NCBI RefSeq assembly: GCF_018143015.1
Contig: NC_054741.1
Location: 62,649,697-62,713,696, forward strand
Source: Lytechinus variegatus
Taxonomy: Eukaryota > Echinodermata > Echinoidea > Temnopleuroida > Toxopneustidae
Length of the DNA stretch: 64,000 bases
Direction: 5' to 3'
Below are positions 31,919 through 42,800 of this stretch, piece after piece. The number at the start of each line of letters is the position of its first letter. Position 1 is the stretch's first letter. Below the pieces are notes generated by a model. The model was not told where the DNA came from. It searched no databases and saw only the letters and a list, made by a program, of their open reading frames with translations. The position numbers and the translations under genes were made by a program.

Positions 31919-32639
31919 TCTTAGATTTTTACCGTGCTGGTTTCGTCTTCAAATGATAGATATGGAAACGCTCTCAATTCTGCCCATCTTCTATCTGCCT
32001 CTGTGAATCATATTTGAATAGAGAAAAATAAACACGCAATCAGTTTCTGGGAAATTTGTGATATTCCAAGTGAAAACTTGGCATTCTAAGCATTTATGTA
32101 ACAAGGAATATGATGGGAATCTTACCAAGCAATAATTGATGCGAGCGCGAAGCGCGAGCCAATAATTAACTTAAAAAAACTGAAAAGGGGCACATTTCAT
32201 TTTTAAAAGGGGCGTTTCCAATGGAGAAGTAGTAGAAGTAGTAGTGGTAAATTTTAATTACACACAGATGATGAAGTCATCTTAATCAAAATGAGCGTTT
32301 GGGCACTATATACTTTATGTATTTCACTGATACAAAATAAAGCCAAAGTCCGCTTTTACACCATGCTGCTACCCAACTGTTACCAAGGTAAACTGCACTG
32401 GGATTTTATGCATGAACTGAACAAACATTTGAAAATGACTTTCCTAAATAATTCTTAGCAAACAGAATTTAATCCCAATTATAATTACGTAATCGTTTAT
32501 CACAATTAGCTATTCAAATCAAAATTTAAAAAAATAAAGAAAACCAAGATTTTAAGATGAAATTGATGAATGTGTTCTACATTCAAGATTCAGTTTTTTT
32601 TTTCTCGCGCAACGTCATGGAGGACGGCCGCGGTTACAG

Positions 32640-32750
32640 CCCGATAGACCGCGGGTCCGATAGACCGCGGGTCCGTTAGACCGCGGGTCCGATAGACCGC
32701 GGGTCCGATAGACCGCGGGCCCGATAGACCGCGGGTCCGATAGTCCGCGG
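32640..32750 (-). repeat. 16-bp minisatellite, left copy
   Basis: About seven units of CGGACCCGCGGTCTAT (minus-strand reading). Inverted relative to 44545-44718 and forming part of the left arm of an interrupted foldback. Confidence 0.9.
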
Positions 32751-33030
32751 TGTGTGTATAATTATGATCAGGACAACATAGTGAAATCCATGTCATCAAG
32801 AGGTCAAAAGGTCATTGATACAAGTCCATGGGATTCTATAACGATGACCCACAGGACAAATCGCCCCCTGACATCTACTTCAAGGAAAATATTATCTCCA
32901 TATTTTTATCGTCGGGGACTGTTACACCCCCCCCCCCCGGAAATATGCCCTCTAGACGCCATACGGAGCCTCTAAAATGCCATCGACTTGACGACATGGC
33001 GAGATACTTTATTTTGCCATGTCGACTAAA
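32640..33030. mobile_element. Left arm of a large interrupted foldback element
   Basis: From 32640 to about 33030 this is the inverse of 34000-34219 plus 44463-44718. Shared landmarks: the 16-bp minisatellite, TGACCTTTTGACCTCT, ATAGAA(T/C)CCCATGG, CCCCCTGACA(T/A)CTACTTCAA and ACGACATGGCG. The right arm is split by the 10.2-kb hAT-like insertion. Confidence 0.8.
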
Positions 33031-33260
33031 TAAGCTTATTATGTCCGCATGGCGAGATACGTTATCCTGCCAAGTCAGTCCACTTATAAAAAGTTATATG
33101 TCAACATGGCTAGATATTGTATCTAGCCAAGTCGACTTAGATATGTTACATGTCAATATGGCGATATATCGGGCTTCTTGCCGGGACTTGTACACTTCAT
33201 ATCTCGCCATGTGGACATATCGACTTGACAAGATAGAATATATCGCTATGTCGAAATAAT
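32990..33260. repeat. ~53-bp palindromic tandem array
   Basis: CATGGCGAGATA units begin at 32995, 33048, 33105 and 33157 (spacing 53, 57, 52). Each contains inverted CATGGCGAGATA and TATCTCGCCATG-like halves with GTCGACTTA between. Module length and design match the foldback at 31377-31918. Confidence 0.75.
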
Positions 33261-33665
33261 AAGCTGATTAATTACTTTAATCATGTTAAAGGCATTGTTT
33301 AACTTTGTGAGCAGCTGATTTAAAAAATTCTCAAACCAAGATGAAACATGTGTAGAAGTGCATGTATTAGAACTAATAAACACTGAAAGCAACCATTATT
33401 GAGAATGAAAAGCTAAAACTACAAGGCAAACCCCGATTTTGTAAATAGGCGTCTTATAGACACCTAAATAGTACACATAAGTGTATGGGATGAAATTAAG
33501 ATGGTGTTTCCGGTCACTTTATATTTCAATTTTTGAAGCAATAAATAATCATTTTCGAATGCAATTTTTTATGGGCTTCATTTTTGGAACACATCACAGA
33601 CACAGGAGACAAGTGTGACCTTCTAGCTCAGATTTTTTAAAAGTCAAACCAATGTTAACCAATCA

Positions 33666-33994
33666 CTTTAATAGGCGGCAGAAGCGGGGAGGGGGGGGCT
33701 TTCCCCCCTAAATTTTAGGTGGGAGGACGGTCCCCCCCTAAATTTTTAGTTGAGAACCTTTTTTTTGGTCGTCAATTTCTTTTCTACGCCCCCCCCCCCC
33801 TAAATTGAGGTAGACCACCCTAGAATATTTTTGCCCCCCCCTAATTTTGGTTGATAACCTTCTTTTTTTCCTTGTCAAAATATTTTGGTGGTCCCTCCTA
33901 AAATTTTGGTTGATTTGCTTGTCAATTTTTTTACCTGTGTCCATCCCAAAATTTCAGGTGGATCCCCCTAAATGTTTTGCCTTCGGCCGCCAAT
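33666..33994. mobile_element. hAT-like element related to 12745-12951
   Basis: Ends AATAGGCGGCAGAAGCGGGG and (inward) CATTGGCGGCCGAAGGC; interior repeats of CCCCCCTAAATTTT and CTTGTCAATTT as at 12745. Flanking duplication is not clean. It lies in the loop of the interrupted foldback. Confidence 0.65.
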
Positions 33995-33999
33995 GATTA

Positions 34000-34219
34000 A
34001 TTAAGACATGGTAAGATAAAGTACCACGCCATGTCGTCACGTTAAGGCATTTTCACAATTACTAGTATAATTTTCAGAATCATCTGGGGTAATTGTCTGG
34101 AGAGTACATTTCCGGGGGGGGGGGTAACAGTCCCCGGCGGTAAAAGATATGGGGATAATATTTTCCTTGAAGTAGTTGTCAGGGGGTGATTGCCCTAATT
34201 GGGTTATTGTTATAGAACC
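34000..34219. mobile_element. Right arm of the interrupted foldback, inner part
   Basis: Inverse of 32829-33030 (ACTTCAAGGAAAATATTATC, GGGGACTGTTACCCCC and ACGACATGGCG segments). It stops exactly at the ATAGAACC duplication and resumes at 44463. Confidence 0.8.
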
Positions 34220-34619
34220 CAGGCGCGGATCCAGGATTTCAAGGGGAGGGAGGGGAAGCAAATTTGACCTGATGTTTGGCGCCCATGTGTACTTTTCGAA
34301 AATTTGCGCCCACTCCCTCCCGGCCAGGCTAACTTAAATTATCTTACAATCACATTTTAAAAAATAAAGACCACTTTTTAATGTGTTCTTGAAAAAACTC
34401 CATGAATACATAAATACCAAAAGGTAGGTGAGACACAGGGGCGGTTCCAGCCTTCGTCAATAGGGGGGGATGGGGCAGAAATTTGTTTCAGCCATATTTT
34501 CTCCGATCGGCAGCTCGAAGATAATTTTTGTTTGTTTCTTTGAAGGGGTAGTCCTCATTAGTCACTTTTGGCTTTACTCTTATAAATTAATACATAATAT
34601 CATAATCCTCATTTATATG

Positions 34620-36350
34620 ATGCGAACGCGAAGCGCGAACTAATTTTGGGGGAAATTTTATGTATTTTTTTCCTAAAATTTGAACTGATTCTGGGCAATG
34701 TTTGTTATCCTGAAAAAGACATGTATGCAACTTAATAATTACTACGAACGCAAAGCGCGAGGGGAAATGAACTGATGAAAAGGATACCTGTTAAATTAGC
34801 ATTTCACAATCAAATAATGCGAGCGCGAAGCGCGAGCTGAATCTTTTTGACATTTTCACCCAACGAAAGGAAATTCTAAGCACTTTTTTTTAACTGAAGC
34901 AGAATAGGTATATGAGTAAACAATTAAAGCAAGCGCGAAGCGCGAGCGGAAAATGTCTAGATTCAGTCCTATAATATTTACTGAACGAGACACTTTATTC
35001 GTGATTTGTAAATTCTAAAAAATATGAGTATTAATAATGCGAGCGCAAGAGCGAGCAAAAAAAAATTATACGTTTTAAACTGATACCTGTTAAGGACTGC
35101 TTGCACTTAGCCATGAAGGCGTCATATATTTCAACAATAAAAAAAATACGAGCGCGAAGCGCGAGCTGAACATTTTTGAACTTTTTTTAAAGAAAGAATG
35201 GAAAATTTCAATCAGTTTTTGTAATCGTGAACAGGATAGCTATATAATTTAACGATTGATGCGAGCGCGAAGCGCGAGCAGAAAAAAAATCAAGATTTAG
35301 ACATTTAAAAGTGGGCCACTCTGTTCATGTTTTGTAAATCATCAAAAGGATGAGTAATATGGCGTCTTCCTACATTAATAATGCGAGCACAAAGCGCGAG
35401 CAGAAAATTTTGATATTGTGATCTGAAACTAGATTAGAGAACAAGTTGGGTATCTGAATAAACATGCGCGAACGTGTTTCATATTTAGACTTAGAATCTA
35501 GGCATTCTAAATACAACTTTAATCATGAAAATTATGAAACTTTGATAGTCCGATCTGAAAAAAGAGAGTCAATTTCAGCTTTATATTTCTAGCACTTTGT
35601 TAAAAAAATTGTAAGGTGGATATGGATCGCACTTAAAAATTAGCTGATATCATTATTACTTTGAGTTTTGACATAGGACCTGGACATCCTTACGACATGC
35701 CATCATATGAAAATGATGACTATCTTCCTATTCATCTTGCGCGAGATGAAACAAAGGGACAATTTAATTATTAAATTGATATCATATTTATTAATGCCTA
35801 ATGAGGGCGCGAAATCTGATGATATCATGGCATAAAACTGGACATTTCACTTTTGTGATTATGAATAGGATGCATCAGTTTATATATTTTTAACCATTAA
35901 TGCGAGCGCAAGTCGCGAGCTATAATTTTTGATAAACTGTCATGAAAAGGGGATTTTAAGTAGTTTGTTGTATAAACAATATTGAAACATTTATATAACT
36001 CGCCAATAAAAATGCGAGCGTGCAGCGCTCTAGCTGATGCGCCTTAACAATCAGACCAGAAAAGGGATATTTTGAGAACTTTATGGATTACACGAAAATA
36101 TAGGTACCTGATAAATCAAAATTTGCGAGCGCGTAGCGCAAGCAGCAAATGTTAACATTCAAACCATAAAATTTACATTTTTACAGAGCACTTTTTAAAA
36201 CCAATTGTAAATTACACAAAATAATGAAAGTTCGATTTCCGAGGTGAAATATGTGTTGTATATTGACTTCCAACTTGATATTCGAACTCCATATTGAACA
36301 AGATATGTAAATCACTTAATAGACAATGTGAGCGCGAAGCGCAAGCGAAT
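34620..36350. repeat. Phased GCGAGCGCGAAGCGCGAGC array, ~110-bp period
   Basis: The quasi-palindrome recurs in AT-rich spacer near 34620, 34744, 34818, 34929, 35038, 35148, 35260, 35383, 35900, 36011, 36124 and 36330. Most neighbours are 108-123 bases apart. More copies lie at 32140, 37080, 37650, 56706, 56935, 57043 and 57166. Confidence 0.85.
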
Positions 36351-36564
36351 GTTTTATATAGTTGCACGAAAGATTCTTTTTATTTTCCAAGTCTTCCCCT
36401 CATCTTATTTTATGCCTTCGTCGTCCTCTTCCTTTTCTCTTCTCTTTTTCCCTTTTTCCTTCTTTCTTTCCTTTTTTTTCTTTTTTTTTGCTCCGCCAAG
36501 GGGGGAGGGAGCTCGGCCCCCTGGATCCTTCTATGGGGACAAGGGGCGGGGGAAAAAATTATCA

Positions 36565-36725
36565 TCGCCAAAGTAAGGTCATCTCGTCATAAAATACATG
36601 TTTTATTTCGATTTAGAATGATGTATTTCTATGATTATCAAAGACCAAAATTGTAGGGGGACATTTGATATTGTGTCCCCCTACTATTTTGAGTAGGTGG
36701 GACACGTCCCCCTGGGATTTCCGCC
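36565..36725 (-). repeat. Partial inverted copy of the 23350-23663 element
   Basis: GGGGGACATTTGATATTGTG, CCTACTATTTTGAGTAGG and CTGGGATTTCCGCCC are the reverse of the element in the caspase intron. The end motif GCGGAAATCCC is present once only. Confidence 0.65.
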
Positions 36726-37789
36726 CATGATGTAATATCAATGGGAGCGCGAAGCACGAGTGATTGGGGGGGGGGTTCAATTTGGTTTAACTTCTCACCA
36801 GAGTAGGCCCTACTAGAATATTGTGAACGGGAGCTGTAGTTTCTGTACTGTTGTTTAGTATACCCTTCAATATTATCAATGATAACCTCTAGGAAATATG
36901 CAATCTCCACTAATTATCCTCATCAGTGGCGTATTTATTCAGCATGGGTGCAGCCGGGGGGGGGGGCGAGGGCACCAAGATAAGAAATAAATGAAATGGG
37001 GGGGGGGGAAGACGTTAAAGAAAATCTGAGATTTTATTCTTGAAAAACACATTGAGGTATCTCACAAGGCCTAAATAAATAATGAGAACGCGAAGCGCGA
37101 TCTGATTTTTTTTTTTAGAATTTTCCTGCATTTTATCCTGAAAGCCTTAGTCAGGGGCGGACCCAGCTTCCAGCAATAGGGGGAGGGGCCATTTTTTCAC
37201 CCATATTTTCTCCGACCGGAAGCTCAAAGTTGATTTGTCCAAGTGCCGTAATGAGCCAACAATTTCGAGGGGGCTCGATATGGCGTATCGCATAAAATTA
37301 ATAAGAAGTTGGCAGTGAGCGAAGCGAGCAAGCAAATATATTGACACTTTTATTACAAAAATACAAGGTTGTGATAGATTTTGACATAATATTTGGAAAA
37401 TAATAGTATATTTCATCCTAATCCCTTTCCTTTCTCTCTATTTTTTCTTAGCCTTGATTCTCTCTTTTTTTGTGGGGGGGGGGGTCAAACTCCCATGTCC
37501 TAACAGTCATTTCCTATATTTACTTTATAAGCAACATAAATGTGTTATAATCTCAAAAATTAAATTTCATGTATATTGTCCTGAAAATTTAACATTCTGG
37601 GCAATGTTTGAGAACCTGAACAGGACGCGTATGTAACTAGATAATTACCGTGAGCGCGAAGCGCCAGCAGAAATGTTAAATATTATGGACTGGTCGAAAA
37701 GTTAGTCATCAAGACGATACATATTTTAACGATTAACTGAAAATTTTTGATATTCCAACCTAAAAAGATGAGATTTCAAATCCCCAAAT

Positions 37790-38136
37790 GGGACATTCGA
37801 CATTCATTTCCATCTCTCCTTTTTTTTATCTTTCTTCCCATCTTTCTCTCTTTTTAATGCTATTCTCTTCCTATTTTTTCATTTTCTTTTCCTTTCTTTT
37901 TTTTCTTTCTTTTCCCTCTTCCTCTTTTTTTCTCTTTCCCCCCATTACTTATCCCTCTTTCTTTTTCTTTCCTTTCCCCTTTTTTCTCTTTTAATTTTTT
38001 TCTTCTCTCCCTCCCTCTCTTTTTATTCTCTTCTTTTCCCCTCTTCCTCTATCTCTCTTCTTTCTTATATTTCTTCCCATCTTCCTCTCCATTTAAATAT
38101 TCTTCTCTTCCTTCCTCTTTTTTTTTCTTCTTCTTT
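37790..38136 (+). repeat. Polypyrimidine tract, LINE target region
   Basis: Almost only C and T for about 350 bases. It continues at 44200-44400 on the other side of the LINE; together they mirror the polypurine tract at 16505-17310. Confidence 0.85.
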
Positions 38137-38344
38137 GTTGTAGAAGGACGTGTCTCGAGCGAGCTCCAGAGTTTTTGTAAGTTTTGTTGAATTTACACTG
38201 TTTTATTTACAGTTTTTTAAACTAGTGTACTACTAGTACACATTTATAACCATACCAAACCAAGTCCACCTATTATTTCTTGTTAATAACTTGTATTTTC
38301 AAGGATTTTTGTGTTGACCTTGTGTCAGGAACTTTTTGGCCACT

Positions 38345-39856
38345 ATGGCCAGTAAAGCCGGACAGGCCTCCCGGGACAAGCCGGGAACCAGTTCGGCTCA
38401 GGCTGCCGTTCCTGTTTCTGCTGCCGAGCCTTTTACGTCCGTGAGCAGAAACAATGGTATCTCTTTTGTGGCTGCTGCACATGTTCCTATTCATGATTAC
38501 ATAAGGGCATTCGCAGACACAATTCCAGCCCATTGTATAGTGTCTGCTTCCCGCATCAGTAACCAAAGAATTGCCATGTACCTGAATTCTAAAGAAGATG
38601 TGCTGAGCGCGGTGAACAACGGCTTGACCTTTAAAGGCGCTTTTATTGAGATCTCACCCTTAGCTTTGCCGACAACCCGTATTACACTGTCTAATGTATA
38701 CACTGAAATTCCCAATTCTGTTCTTGTCAAACAAATTTCATCTTTCTGTAAAGTAGTCTCACAGATCCGTCCTATTCCCATTGGTTTCAAGGACAAACAT
38801 CTAGCTCACATCATGTCCTTCCGTCGTCAAGTTCAGGTGCTACTTAGTCCGAATGTCACTCCACCCGATTTCATTAATTTCACTCATGCTGGTATCAATT
38901 ATCGCGTTTTTATTTCCACTGAGGCGGCTCGTTGCTTTGAGTGCGGCGAGGCTGGCCATCTCAGTAAGAACTGCAAAAAATCAGTCCGTCAAGATGAGTC
39001 TGAAAACCCACAAGCTAAAGGAAAATCGGACCCACGTCATCCCCCTAAAGTATCTAAACCTAAACCACAACGGTCTGTACCCGAAACCACTGACAAGAGG
39101 GCGTCCCCAGCACGCACAGAAAATTCTATTGGCCCCAGTCCTACGCCAGCCTCTCCGCACTCTAAAGCTGCCGTGACTGCTGAAGGAGCCTCTGCTAGTT
39201 TTCAGGGCGCGAATAATCTGCACAGCAATGATAATAGTCAAACTAGCAGCGACTCCGTGGGCATTAGCCGGGACAAAATGCCTCTTCCCGAGGCCCCCAC
39301 CTCTCCTTTGACCCAAACCCCCTGCGACACCATTTGGGGAACACCGCCCGCCCCTTCCAGACTCTTTGCAGATGTTGTCGCAAAAAGGAAACAACCTCTC
39401 GTACCTCCTGTAGAAGACTCCCCCAAACTTATTTCAATTGTCTCTCCTACCCCACCCCGGAAATTAATGAAAAAAGTCTCCTCTCCTATGACCTCAGAAC
39501 CTCCCTCCCCAACTCCCGTCCTACTCTCTACATCACCAACCCCACCCTCTCCCGCTTCCACGGTAGACACTACCGACACTGATGACGTAACGGTATGGGA
39601 TGATGCACAGACTGACGATGAATCCTTTGACTGGGCCTCCTCATTCCCATCCAGTCAAGGACCCCTCTCTTCCAAGGAACTTTGCAAATTTCTGAAAATT
39701 GTTAAAGCACGGAAAAAACCCCTAGAAGTAGCAAAAAAATTCACTTCCAACATACCAGGACTTGTTAGACAACTGAGACCTTTGAGAAACAGTCCTCTGT
39801 TTACGAAAAGTACACAGCAGAGGATTTACAAATTGATCAAAAAACTAGATCTCTAA
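38345..39856 (+). CDS. LINE ORF1 protein with CCHC zinc knuckle
   Basis: 503 codons from ATG at 38345 (a TTG nine bases earlier is in frame) to TAA at 39854-39856. Residues ~30-185 form a folded region without a clear match in my reading. At about 197-210 is CFECGEAGHLSKNC, an exact C-x2-C-x4-H-x4-C retroviral-type zinc knuckle. The rest is a long Pro/Ser/Thr-rich acidic segment and a basic C-terminal helix with KSTQQRIYKLIKKLDL. Family knowledge: ORF1 proteins bind the element RNA and form the RNP used in retrotransposition; knuckle-bearing ORF1s are known in Tx1-type LINEs. Intact, no stops. ORF2 follows after 23 bases in another frame. Confidence 0.85.
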   Translation: MASKAGQASRDKPGTSSAQAAVPVSAAEPFTSVSRNNGISFVAAAHVPIHDYIRAFADTIPAHCIVSASRISNQRIAMYLNSKEDVLSAVNNGLTFKGAFIEISPLALPTTRITLSNVYTEIPNSVLVKQISSFCKVVSQIRPIPIGFKDKHLAHIMSFRRQVQVLLSPNVTPPDFINFTHAGINYRVFISTEAARCFECGEAGHLSKNCKKSVRQDESENPQAKGKSDPRHPPKVSKPKPQRSVPETTDKRASPARTENSIGPSPTPASPHSKAAVTAEGASASFQGANNLHSNDNSQTSSDSVGISRDKMPLPEAPTSPLTQTPCDTIWGTPPAPSRLFADVVAKRKQPLVPPVEDSPKLISIVSPTPPRKLMKKVSSPMTSEPPSPTPVLLSTSPTPPSPASTVDTTDTDDVTVWDDAQTDDESFDWASSFPSSQGPLSSKELCKFLKIVKARKKPLEVAKKFTSNIPGLVRQLRPLRNSPLFTKSTQQRIYKLIKKLDL

Positions 39857-39879
39857 TATGACCCTCTTTCTTTTTTAGT

Positions 39880-42800
39880 ATGAACGTAGACATGCATGCC
39901 TTTCTTTCCTTTTTTATGACTCTGTCGTTGCTCACCCTTAACACTGGAGGTTGCTCCAATGCCATGAAGAATGCCTCAGTTTTTACTTATGTTGATAACA
40001 TTGCTTTTGATTCTGATATTGTGTTTTTACAAGAAATAAATGACCTCTCCCAGCATTCTCATTGTTGGGATTTATGGTCATCCTATAAACCTTTTTGTGC
40101 CCCCGGACATAATCGAGGATCTGGAGTTGCTACCCTTGTAAAGAATAACCATTGTAGCATCACAGATTCCTTAGTTATACTTAATAGTCATATCTTATAT
40201 GTTAAAATTGAGTTTGATAGTGGCATGTATCATTTATATAATGTTTTAATGCCACAGGATGATAACCTTGCTATTAAGGCCATTCGTCTTCTTGCGCATC
40301 ATGTTAATCAGTGCAGTGACGGTGTTTTTTTAATTGGGGGAGATTTTAACTGTACCCTATCTCCAACATTGGATAGATTGTGCATGCCTAATGAGCATAG
40401 ACCTAAGATATCATCTGCCCTCAAGAAAGTGATTGAAAGTAATAAATTATGTGATGCGTGGCGAAGACTTCACCCACATGAAAAGAAATTCTCTTGGCAT
40501 AGAAACAATCCTCACAGTGTATATGGTGTTTCTAAAGCCAGACTTGATCGTTTTTATGTGTCTTTCCCTCTAATACCTTCAATACACGCTTGTCGTATTC
40601 TGCCTTGCACTCTCTCTGATCATTGTGCAATTTCCCTGAAAATTAAAATCCCCCCACAGAAGCCAAGAGGAAGTGCTTTTTGGCAACTTAATAATTCTCT
40701 TCTCGATGATAACGATTACAGAAATATCATTCATCAATTTTGGACGGACTGGCAAAATAAAAAAGCCAACTTTCCTAACATTCTATCATGGTGGGACTTT
40801 GGTAAATACCACATTAAATCGCTCACTCAAATGTACGGCTCCAAGTTAGCCAATGAGAAGAGAGAAACGTTATTAAATATTACCAAAACCATCGACAAAT
40901 TACAATCTTCGCCTGACTTCACGCCTGATATTCAGCAGGCCCTTGCTGAACAAAGAAATGAATTAAACATTCTTCTTAAGAATCAAGCCAAGGGTGCTCT
41001 TGTAAGGTCACGTTTTCAATATGCAAATGAGATAGACACTAGCTCAGCTTATTTTTTCGGTCTTGAAAAATCGAACTCTACTTTTAAATCACTCTCTCGT
41101 ACCCGTCTCCCTTCGGGTAACATTACAGAGGATCAGAGTGATATTAAAATTCACGTTCGGAATTTCTATAAGAGTTTGTACAGTCGTGTGCCAACTGATG
41201 ATAATGCGGTTGATAATATTTTATCTGACTTACTGAAACTTGATACTGAAGATTCAAAAAGTCTTAATGCTCCTTTGTCACTTAATGAATTTGATAATGC
41301 TGTTAAACAGCTCGGGAAAAATAAAACGCCTGGTCTAGATGGACTTTCTTCTGAATTCTATCAGACTTTCTGGCCCTTGATAAAAAATGATCTTTTTTCT
41401 GTATTACAATATGCCATAAGTACTGGAACCCTTCCACATACTTTTCGTAGGACAGTGATTACACTGATTCCTAAAAAGGGAGACCTGGCAGACATTGCCA
41501 ACTGGCGACCAGTCTCTCTTCTGAATAATGACTACAAAATTTTTGCAAAGGTACTTGCTAATAGACTAAAACATTATATCTCTAATATTGTTTCAGAAGA
41601 CCAAACGTATTGTGTTCCAGATCGAACAATCTATGATAATTTAAATTTGATCCGAGACATTGTACACTATTCTAATTGTAATGATACCCCTCTTGCAGTA
41701 GTAAATTTGGATCAAAGGAAAGCCTTTGATAATGTAGATCATAATTATCTCTTTAACACTATGAGAGCTATGGGTATTGGAGAATTTTTCATTTCTTGTA
41801 TTCAACTTTTGTATAATGATGCCGAGGGCTTAGTCAAAGTGTGTGGATCCCTCACTGCGCCTTTTCCTTTTCAAAAAGGCATACGCCAAGGTTGCCCTTT
41901 GTCTGGCCTTCTGTATTCGATAGCCATAGAACCTTTGCTGCACAAGTTAAAAGTTAATCTTGCTTCATGTTCTTTTTCTTTACCTAACACGGATATGAAT
42001 GTCTCAGTCTCTGCATATGCAGATGATATATCAATTTTTGTCACTGAAGACAAAGGCTTTGATATTATTCTTGATACATATAACACTTTTAGTAAGGCCT
42101 CGGCCGCCTGCCTTAATCATGTAAAATCTCAAGGACTGTGGGCTGGATCATGGTCGAAACGTAGAGACAGGCCCCTTGATTTCAAATGGAATTGTGATGG
42201 TCTCCTTTTTCTTGGAGTTCATCTGGGTAATAACAATAATTTTGTATACAACAACTGGATAAAGTGTAAAGAAAAATTAAATAAGACTCTATCTCGATGG
42301 AGTTCTCTTTCTTCTTGTCTATCCTTCAAAGGCAGAATCATTATTGCTAATCAACTAGCTGCATCTAAACTGTTTCATTGCCTTGCAGTTTTATCTCCCC
42401 CTCAGCAAATACTGGATGAACTCCAAGAAATGCTTATTAATTTTGTTTGGTCCGGAAAACGACATCTTTTAAGAAAGCAAATTCTGTTTCAACAACCTAA
42501 CAAAGGTGGACTTGGTTTGGTATGTCTCCAAGCACGAACACTCACGTTTCGTTTTGCCTTTTTACAGCGCTATCTCAATCTTTGTTCTCATCCCGCGTAT
42601 ACCTTTTGTTCTTATAATCTTCGGAGATATAAGAAATTAAATTTTGATTTTTCTTTGTTTCTGACTGAATTAGACCCAAAGTTTTATACCAGTCTTCCTT
42701 GTTTCTATTCGGAAATTTTGCGTGCTTGGGGTATCTCTGGAGCCAGCATCGAGACATCGTCCTTCACTGTCAACCATGTGTTCAATATTCCTTTGAATTA

